This document shows positions 58,622 to 64,000 of a stretch of 64,000 nt of DNA, in pieces. The stretch lies in contig NZ_JARBDC010000090.1 in the NCBI RefSeq assembly GCF_036577625.1, positions 1 to 64,000 on the forward strand, read 5' to 3'. A model generated the notes under the pieces. It ran no database searches and was not told where the DNA came from. It saw only the letters and a list, made by a program, of their open reading frames with translations. Position 1 is the stretch's first letter. Each line of letters begins with the position of its first letter. The translations under genes were made by a program, and so were the position numbers. The DNA comes from Paenibacillus_AB sp036577625. Its GTDB lineage: Bacteria; Bacillota; Bacilli; Paenibacillales; NBRC-103111.

Positions 58622-59329
58622 ATGTCCGTCCAGTCGACCATACCGGCTCTGAGGGTCGCCCTGACTCCCCGAAGTCGGACGATCGTCTGCAGCTTGGCTA
58701 TCGGCGAGCCGCATATCGCTTTCATGCGGCGGATGGCGCCCACGGTCCGTTATTACGCGCAGCGTTACCGGATGGATCATCTGCTGCTTCCGCTCTACGG
58801 CGCCGCGCTTGACCCGACCCGTCCCGCCGCTTGGAGCAAAGTCGTCCTGATCCACCATTTGCTGAAAACGTACGATACGGTCGTTTGGCTCGACGCCGAT
58901 ACGATCGTCGTCGACCCCGGCACCGATATCCGCACCGAGCTCGATCCGCGAGCTCCGATGCATGTGGTTGCCCATCGTCTCGGCCGCAAAACGATTCCGA
59001 ATACCGGCGTATGGATTTGCCGCAGAGATCCGCGCACGTTCGAGCTGCTGGCCGCGATTTGGAACCATACCGAGTTCGTGAACGACGGCTGGTGGGAGCA
59101 GGCGGCGCTCATGGACTTGATCGGCTTCGAGCCGAGGGAACGCGTTTGCCGTTTCCGCGGGCCGACTCTGTATACGTCCAGCGTCCGTTTTCTGAACGAA
59201 AAGTGGAACAGCCGATATGCCGCTCCCGCACCCAAGACGCATATTTTGCATTTTTCCGGTCCGAACAAGCCGCTTGACGAGATGGAACGATCGTATGCGC
59301 TGTTCCTGCAACATATCGCCGATCTTTGA
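58622..59329 (+). CDS. GT34-like (GMA12/MNN10-type) glycosyltransferase
   Basis: A 235-residue GT-A enzyme of the galactosyltransferase GMA12/MNN10 type: IVCSLAIGEPHIAFMRRMAP, WSKVVLIHHLLKTYDTVVWL, DADTIVVDP (metal site near 99), NTGVWICRRDPRTFELL and WWEQAALMDLIGFEPRE. Xyloglucan xylosyltransferases of plants belong to the same family, but the donor here is unknown. The ATG at 58622 follows TTAGGAGGTG. It lies 63 bases after the GT61 gene and is duplicated in the next gene. Confidence 0.83.
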   Translation: MSVQSTIPALRVALTPRSRTIVCSLAIGEPHIAFMRRMAPTVRYYAQRYRMDHLLLPLYGAALDPTRPAAWSKVVLIHHLLKTYDTVVWLDADTIVVDPGTDIRTELDPRAPMHVVAHRLGRKTIPNTGVWICRRDPRTFELLAAIWNHTEFVNDGWWEQAALMDLIGFEPRERVCRFRGPTLYTSSVRFLNEKWNSRYAAPAPKTHILHFSGPNKPLDEMERSYALFLQHIADL

Positions 59330-59364
59330 GCGATCGCCATATTACAAGGTTAGGTGGGACTCAC

Positions 59365-60066
59365 GTGGGAAAGTCGACCAACATCCCCGTCCTTCCGCTT
59401 AAGTGGAAACGGCACGAACGGACGCTTCTGTGCAGCTTGGCCACCGGCGGGGAACATATCGAGATGCTCGAATTGCTGGCGCCTACGGCCTCTCACTATG
59501 CCCGGCTGCACGGCATGGACTGCCTGATGCTGCCGCTTCCGGGCAAACGATTGGAGCCGTCCCGGCCGCCGGCCTGGGACAAAATCGTCCTGATCCATCA
59601 CATGCTGAAGCTGTACGATACCGTGATTTGGATCGACGCCGACGCGATCATATGCGACCCGCATAAAGATATTCGCGCCGTGCTGGACCGCCGAATCCCC
59701 ATGCACCTGGTCGTGCACAAAATCGGGAGAAGAATGATTCCGAATACCGGCGTATGGGTGTTGCGAAGCTTGTCCAAGACGTTCGAGATGCTGTATTACG
59801 TCTGGAACGACAGCAGGTACATCAACCATAGATGGTGGGAACAGGCCGCGCTGATGGATTTGATCGGCTTCGATCCGGAATCGGCTTCGTTTCGCGGCCA
59901 AACGCCGTATACGGCTCATGTCCGGTTCATCGACCGCGAGTGGAACAGCCGGCAAGCCGATTGCGCCGCGAATCCGGTCATTTACCATTACTGCAGCAGC
60001 CCGAAGCCGATCGACGACATGTATCGACGATACGACGCTTTCGTGCGTAACGTGCTGCAGCTTTAG
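59365..60066 (+). CDS. GT34-like (GMA12/MNN10-type) glycosyltransferase
   Basis: A 233-residue tandem paralogue of the preceding gene: LLCSLATGGEHIEMLELLAP, WDKIVLIHHMLKLYDTVIWI, DADAIICDPHKDI, NTGVWVLRSLSKTFEML and WWEQAALMDLIGFDPES. The GTG at 59365 is chosen because AGGTGGG lies 6 bases upstream and the length then equals that of its neighbour; a TTG at 59326 would overlap the preceding stop but has no ribosome site. Confidence 0.83.
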   Translation: MGKSTNIPVLPLKWKRHERTLLCSLATGGEHIEMLELLAPTASHYARLHGMDCLMLPLPGKRLEPSRPPAWDKIVLIHHMLKLYDTVIWIDADAIICDPHKDIRAVLDRRIPMHLVVHKIGRRMIPNTGVWVLRSLSKTFEMLYYVWNDSRYINHRWWEQAALMDLIGFDPESASFRGQTPYTAHVRFIDREWNSRQADCAANPVIYHYCSSPKPIDDMYRRYDAFVRNVLQL

Positions 60067-60129
60067 ACCGCCCGGCCGGCTGCAGGCCGGGCACCGGCTC
60101 CGCATCTCCTTGAAAGGAAGGTGAACCTC

Positions 60130-61251
60130 ATGATCGAACGGGAAAAGCTTGCTCCTTTTTCCGGGTACTATCGGTCGTTTGACGAATGGGCCGACAAGTC
60201 GGCATCGGCCGGAACCCCCTCCTATCTCGAAACGATGAACCTGGGACGCCCCATCGCGTTCCGGACGCCGATCGGGCTGGAGCGACCGCCGCATTGGGCG
60301 TTCCGCAAGCTGTCGTCGTCGAGAATCCGCGAGCGTCACGGGACGGTCGCCATTATTCCGGGCGGCAAAGTTTGCGGTATCGAATGCGACATCGTGACTC
60401 CCGACAACAAGCTGATCGGCGATTATTCGCTGGAATGGAAGGTGCACCCTACGAAGCGAACGGTATGGAAGCTGGACCGGCTGCCTCCGCTTTACCGGTC
60501 GGAGAGTCCGGTCGCCGTGCTCGCTCTCAAAGACAGCAACATTTACTACCACTGGATGATGGACGTTTTGCCGACCCTCCATCTGCTCAAGCGGCTGGGC
60601 ATCAAGCCGCACTTGTTCGTCATTAACGGCAAGGCGGCCGCTCCTTACCAGATCGAGACGATGGAAATGCTCGGCGTTTCCCGGAAGCGGATCGTACAAA
60701 GCCATCCCGGGCTCCATATCGAAAGTCCGCTGCTCGTGGTCCCGCGGTGCGTCGGGAAGTTCCGGTCCAGATGGTCGATCGACTTTTTGCGGCGGGAGCT
60801 GATGACGGCTTGCGGGATCGTGCCGGCGGCGGGGAAAGACCGGATTTACATCAGTCGGGAGAAAGCGCCGAAGCGGAAGCTGCTCAACGAGGACGACGTC
60901 ATGCGGGTGCTCGCCCGCCGCGGCTTTCGCAAAGTGCATTTGGAAGGGATGCCCGTCTCCGATCAGATCCGGTTGTTCGCATCGGCCGAGGCGGTCGCCG
61001 GCCCGCACGGAGCCGGGCTCACGAATACGGTGTTTTGCAATCCCGGCACGCGGGTGATCGAGATGTTTTCCCCCCGGCTCGTGCATACGTGCTATCCGAT
61101 GATCAGCGGGCTGCTCGGCCTGCAGCATTATTATTTGGTCGGAACGGGTCCCCGGCCTCCCGAGTTTTGCGACGTTCACGACCGGCATGCCGATATCCGG
61201 GTCGATGTGAGGCAGCTGGTCCGCCTTCTCGACTTGGCGGGCATCCGGTGA
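60130..61251 (+). CDS. glycosyltransferase family 61 protein
   Basis: A 373-residue GT61/DUF563 protein, paralogous to 57434-58558: DSNIYYHWMMDVLPTLHLLK, RIYISREKAPKRKLLNEDDV, VAGPHGAGLTNTVFCNPGTR and IEMFSPRLVHTCYPMISG. The ATG at 60130 follows AAAGGAAGG at 8 bases. It is the last gene of the plus-strand operon and is followed by a strong terminator. The order GT61-GT34-GT34-GT61 looks like a duplicated pair. Confidence 0.87.
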   Translation: MIEREKLAPFSGYYRSFDEWADKSASAGTPSYLETMNLGRPIAFRTPIGLERPPHWAFRKLSSSRIRERHGTVAIIPGGKVCGIECDIVTPDNKLIGDYSLEWKVHPTKRTVWKLDRLPPLYRSESPVAVLALKDSNIYYHWMMDVLPTLHLLKRLGIKPHLFVINGKAAAPYQIETMEMLGVSRKRIVQSHPGLHIESPLLVVPRCVGKFRSRWSIDFLRRELMTACGIVPAAGKDRIYISREKAPKRKLLNEDDVMRVLARRGFRKVHLEGMPVSDQIRLFASAEAVAGPHGAGLTNTVFCNPGTRVIEMFSPRLVHTCYPMISGLLGLQHYYLVGTGPRPPEFCDVHDRHADIRVDVRQLVRLLDLAGIR

Positions 61252-61274
61252 TCGAGGCGGCGTTCGGAGGGGAA

Positions 61275-61311
61275 AAACCGCTGGAGCAAGACGCTCCGGC
61301 GGTCGTTTTTC
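61275..61311 (+). terminator. rho-independent terminator after the GT61 operon
   Basis: ACCGCTGGAGC pairs with GCTCCGGCGGT around AAGAC and is followed by CGTTTTTC. It lies 24 bases past the stop at 61251. Confidence 0.85.
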
Positions 61312-61427
61312 TTGCGTGCAAACCGATTCGTTAGTGCGCGGAGAAGGGCCGGGGATCGGCTTCAGCCTCCGGCGAATCGTTCCGCGCTAAATCCATTCCC
61401 TCCAAGCTTCAGTGAGCCCGGACGTAC

Positions 61428-61620
61428 GGCTAACGAATCGAGTGATCGTTATCGGAGCCGAATGCAGGGGGTTGAATTTGTTTACGAATCCCAGTATCGC
61501 TATTGCCGACAAATCGGCTCGATTGCTTCCTTTTTGGGCTGTATAGCGATGTCACGATTCGTTAGCCTGGAAAAACGACCGTTTTTCCGCCGATAAGCAT
61601 GCTGCGATTCGTTAGCGTCG
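61428..61620 (+). repeat. dispersed intergenic repeat family A, copy 3, with inverted TAACGAATCG dimer
   Basis: The left half (GGCTAACGAATCGAGTGATC, GTTATCGGAGCCGAATGCAG, GACAAATCGGCTCGATTG) aligns with 2268-2372. The right half carries two CGATTCGTTAGC blocks in the opposite orientation (about 61555-61566 and 61605-61616), homologous to the dimer at 12822-12903. The copy is thus bounded by inverted units. Confidence 0.65.
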
Positions 61621-61928
61621 GCTACGAATCCGTCCGGCTGCCGGGCGTTCCCCGAAAAAAGCGGCGCAGGCCGTCTTGCGAACGTCCGACCGGTGCGGAA
61701 AACGCGCGAAACGGGACTGCATAACGGCCGCCGTGTCCGTAACGGCTTCGCCCCGGCCCGGCCTCCGTCCGGCTCGCTTCGCCCGTTGACGTATCTCAGC
61801 CCCTCTCCATCGAGCTTCACGTTTATTTGCTCGGTCTCCCGCCCGCTAAATAATCCTCTCCCCCCTTCCGCTGGTCCTAGCCGACCGCCCGCGCCTTATC
61901 AAAGCTTCGGATCGAAGCTTTTCGATGA

Positions 61929-61970
61929 GGCGCATTCGTGTTTAGCGGCGGCCTGTTCGTGGCAAACCAA
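61929..61970 (+). repeat. short intergenic motif family D, copy 3
   Basis: GGCGCATTCGTGTTTAGCGG followed by CGGCCTGTTCGTGGCAAACC. It matches 517-557 and 21041-21084 and touches the terminator of the dehydrogenase gene. Confidence 0.55.
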
Positions 61971-62003
61971 CAAAAAGAACCGGAGTCGATGCCCCCGGTT
62001 CCT
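61971..62003 (-). terminator. rho-independent terminator after the UDP-glucose dehydrogenase gene
   Basis: On the minus strand GGAACCGG pairs with CCGGTTC around a 12-base loop, followed by TTTTTG. It lies 30 bases past the stop at 62033. Confidence 0.8.
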
Positions 62004-62032
62004 TGCGCTTTCGCATGCATCGCCTGCCCGTC

Positions 62033-63421
62033 TCAACGCCGGCGGCGGACCGTCCCGATCCCGATCCCTTCATACTCGTATCCCCACTCGGACCAAGGCT
62101 TCTTTCGCAAAAAATTGCGCGTATCCAGCACGTACGGCGTCCGCATGCGCTTGCGCATCGCCTGCCAATCCAGCAGCGCGTAGTCGTCCCAATGCGTCAG
62201 CAGCACGACGGCATCCGCGCCGTCCGCCGTCTCCTCGCCCGTCGCGCAGTAACGGACCTCGAGCTTCGGATTGAGCGTCCGGAACATCGCCATCCCTTGC
62301 GGGTCGTGGACGGATACCGACGCCCCCAGCTCGAGTAGGCCGCCGATAATGACGGACGCTTGCGTCTGCCGGGCATCGTCGGTATTCGGCTTGAACGTGA
62401 GCCCCAATACCCCGACCCGTCTTCCGATCAGCGACTTCAGCCGGCGCCGTATTTTTTCCACGCAAAATTCGTGCATGCCGCGATTGGAATCGACGGCCGC
62501 GCGGACTACCGTCAGCTCGCTGCCGTACTTGCGGCTGGCGGACAGCAGCTCCGCCGTATCTTTGGGAAAGCAGCTGCCGCTCCAGCCGCTCGACACCTGC
62601 AAAAATTTGCCGCCAATCCGCGAGTCGAGCCCGACTCCCGCCGCCACGTCCGTCACGTCGGCGCCGATCGCCTCGCACAGCCTCGCCACTTCGTTGATAT
62701 AGCTGATTTTCACCGCGAGAAAGGCGTTCGATACGTATTTGATCAGCTCGGCGCTCTTCGCGTCGGTTTCGAAGTAAATCGTTTCCGCCTTCGCCTCCGT
62801 CGGCTGCGGAATGACGTCGGCCGGCACGCCGTACGCCTTGCGCTCGAGCAGCGGACCGTAAAGCTTCCTGAGCGCCCGCCGCGCTTTCGGATGTCCGGTT
62901 CCGACGACGATCCGGTCCGGATAGAAGACGTCCTCGAGCGCGTACCCCTCCCGCAAAAACTCCGGGTTGCTCGCGACCGCGAACGCCTTCCCGTGCGCAA
63001 GCCCCGACCGTTCTTCGATTCGCGCGGCGACCAGCTCGGCCGTTCCGACCGGAACGGTCGATTTGTCGACGACGACGGTGAACCGGTCCGGGTTTATCGC
63101 GGCGCCGATGCCGTCCGCGGCCGACTTCACGTAGGTCAGGTCCGCCGTTCCGTCGGGCCGGGACGGGGTGCCGACCGCGATGAACACGATATCCGCTTCC
63201 CGGATCGAGTCGTACCGATCCGACGCCGACAGCAGCCGCCGGCGGACCGCGGCGTCGATCAACGCGTCCAGCCCCGGCTCGTAAATCGGGCTCTTGCCCG
63301 CGTTGATCCGATCGACCTTGCGCGGGTCCGAATCGATGACCGTAACTTGCCGTCCCGATGCCGCGAAAGCGGCTCCCGTTACGCTGCCGACGTATCCCGC
63401 GCCTATGACCGCCACCTTCAT
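62033..63421 (-). CDS. ugd: UDP-glucose 6-dehydrogenase
   Basis: Oxidises UDP-glucose to UDP-glucuronate with two NAD. The 462-residue protein begins MKVAVIGAGYVGSVTGAAFA and has AVGTPSRPDGTADLTYVKSA, VVDKSTVPVGTAELV, SNPEFLREGYALED, the catalytic Cys in SGSCFPKDTAEL near 265 and GVLGLTFKPNTDDAR. The ATG overlaps the stop of the upstream epimerase gene (ATGA), so the two are co-translated and probably supply UDP-glucuronate and UDP-xylose to the glycan cluster. A second, frameshifted dehydrogenase of a related type lies at 50683-52016. The longer frame upstream belongs to the epimerase region. Confidence 0.93.
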   Translation of the reverse strand: MKVAVIGAGYVGSVTGAAFAASGRQVTVIDSDPRKVDRINAGKSPIYEPGLDALIDAAVRRRLLSASDRYDSIREADIVFIAVGTPSRPDGTADLTYVKSAADGIGAAINPDRFTVVVDKSTVPVGTAELVAARIEERSGLAHGKAFAVASNPEFLREGYALEDVFYPDRIVVGTGHPKARRALRKLYGPLLERKAYGVPADVIPQPTEAKAETIYFETDAKSAELIKYVSNAFLAVKISYINEVARLCEAIGADVTDVAAGVGLDSRIGGKFLQVSSGWSGSCFPKDTAELLSASRKYGSELTVVRAAVDSNRGMHEFCVEKIRRRLKSLIGRRVGVLGLTFKPNTDDARQTQASVIIGGLLELGASVSVHDPQGMAMFRTLNPKLEVRYCATGEETADGADAVVLLTHWDDYALLDWQAMRKRMRTPYVLDTRNFLRKKPWSEWGYEYEGIGIGTVRRRR

Positions 63422-64000
63422 GGGCGCATTCCTCCCTGCATCCGTTCCCGGTAAGCCGATATCGTCCGCCGAAGCCCTTCCTCCAGCGATATTTCCGGCT
63501 TCCAGCCGAGCAGCGCTTCGGCTTTCGCGATGACGGGACGGCGCACCTTCGGATCGTCCTCCGGCAGCGGCAAAAACCGAATGCCGCTTGGCGACCCGGA
63601 CAATCGGATGACCGTCTCCGCGACATGCAGTATCGTATGCTCGACCGGGTTGCCGATATTGACGATTTCCCCGTCGGCCGCATCCTTTTCCATCAGCAGC
63701 CGAAGTCCCCGGATCGTATCGTCCACGTAGCAGAACGAACGGGTTTGGCTGCCGTCCCCGTATACGGTCAAATCGTCGCCGGCGATCGCCTGGGTGACGA
63801 AGTTGGAAATCACTCTCCCGTCGTCGTTGCGCAGCCCGGCCGAATACGTGTTGAAAATGCGCGCCACCTTCACCCGAACCCGGTAACGGTGAAAATATTC
63901 GTAGCAAAACACTTCGCCGAGCCTCTTCGCCTCGTCGTAGCAGGCGCGAGGCCCCCAAGTGTTGACGTTGCCCCGGTATCGCTCGTCTTGGGGATGAACG
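63418..64000 (-). CDS. NAD-dependent epimerase/dehydratase, probable UDP-glucuronate decarboxylase (partial)
   Basis: The gene runs off the right edge; the last 193 codons are visible. The frame reads HPQDERYRGNVNTWGPRACY then DEAKRLGEVFCYEYFHRYRV, with the active-site YxxxK pair, then ARIFNTYSAGLRNDDGRVIS, GSQTRSFCYVDD and a normal C-terminus. The HPQ...GNVN..GPRxCYDExKR pattern is that of UDP-xylose synthases (UDP-glucuronate to UDP-xylose and CO2). It is coupled by a 4-base overlap to ugd. dTDP-glucose dehydratases are a less likely alternative. Confidence 0.85.
   Translation of the reverse strand, partial: VHPQDERYRGNVNTWGPRACYDEAKRLGEVFCYEYFHRYRVRVKVARIFNTYSAGLRNDDGRVISNFVTQAIAGDDLTVYGDGSQTRSFCYVDDTIRGLRLLMEKDAADGEIVNIGNPVEHTILHVAETVIRLSGSPSGIRFLPLPEDDPKVRRPVIAKAEALLGWKPEISLEEGLRRTISAYRERMQGGMRP

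Larger units (their letters stand above)
61252..62032. other. repeat-rich gap before the dehydrogenase gene
   Basis: No gene supported. It contains the terminator at 61275-61311, the GTGCAAACCGATTCG block (61316 on), family A copy 3 with opposed TAACGAATCG units (61428-61620), an unremarkable stretch 61621-61925, family D copy 3 and the terminator at 61971-62003. Confidence 0.5.

Overview
The window looks like a chromosomal segment of a GC-rich, spore-forming member of the Paenibacillaceae (Paenibacillus/Cohnella type). The support is indirect but consistent: a near-canonical GerE, GerM, a YhcN/YlaJ-type sporulation lipoprotein, a BclA/BclB-like collagen-repeat exosporium protein, a FapR-type operator in front of fabH, Bacillus-like GGAGG ribosome sites and frequent TTG/GTG starts. 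No tRNA, rRNA, CRISPR array, complete insertion sequence or phage gene was found.

Layout. 1-640: mostly non-coding, with intergenic repeats and perhaps the tail of a gene entering from the left. 640-12083 (minus): gerM, rph and rdgB, which are neighbours in Bacillus subtilis, but here gerM is separated from rph by an 8.3-kb cassette. That cassette holds a ROK repressor, a HAD phosphatase, two phosphodiester glycosidases and a sugar-binding lipoprotein, and the same ROK-type operator lies before the repressor and before the binding protein. 12268-19794: pgpA, a LigB-type dioxygenase behind a palindromic operator, an MBL hydrolase, an AraC/isomerase/oxidoreductase locus and a large lipoprotein. 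19795-24545: a 1.4-kb repeat-rich gap, gerE, a YhcN-like lipoprotein, a CAP-domain protein and fabH. 24725-30681: a collagen-like spore-surface protein and a tightly coupled glycosyltransferase operon (Y-X-W-V order on the minus strand). 31406-34629: a membrane protein, a DEAD-box helicase and a second copy of the unknown 'VDGPHGNGRS' protein. 34887-42691: an amino-sugar catabolic operon (two TIM-barrel isomerases, a dehydrogenase, a ceramidase-like protein, nagB, nagA) divergent from a GntR regulator fused to a solute-binding domain. 42947-46151: a chemoreceptor and three small helical proteins. 46250-64000: a large glycan cluster with four GT61 enzymes, four tandem GT4-like paralogues, two GT34-like enzymes, GT2, two methyltransferases, two nucleotide-sugar dehydrogenases (one frameshifted) and a UDP-glucuronate decarboxylase running off the edge.

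How it fits together. The right third is probably one surface-polysaccharide locus fed by UDP-glucuronate and UDP-xylose. The 26-31 kb operon may decorate the neighbouring collagen-like protein. Two separate sugar-scavenging systems have their own sensors but no transporter permeases in the window. The long gaps share several families of dispersed intergenic repeats, often placed just beyond transcription terminators; these are the least explained structures here. All functions are inferred from sequence features read by eye; no database search was possible.
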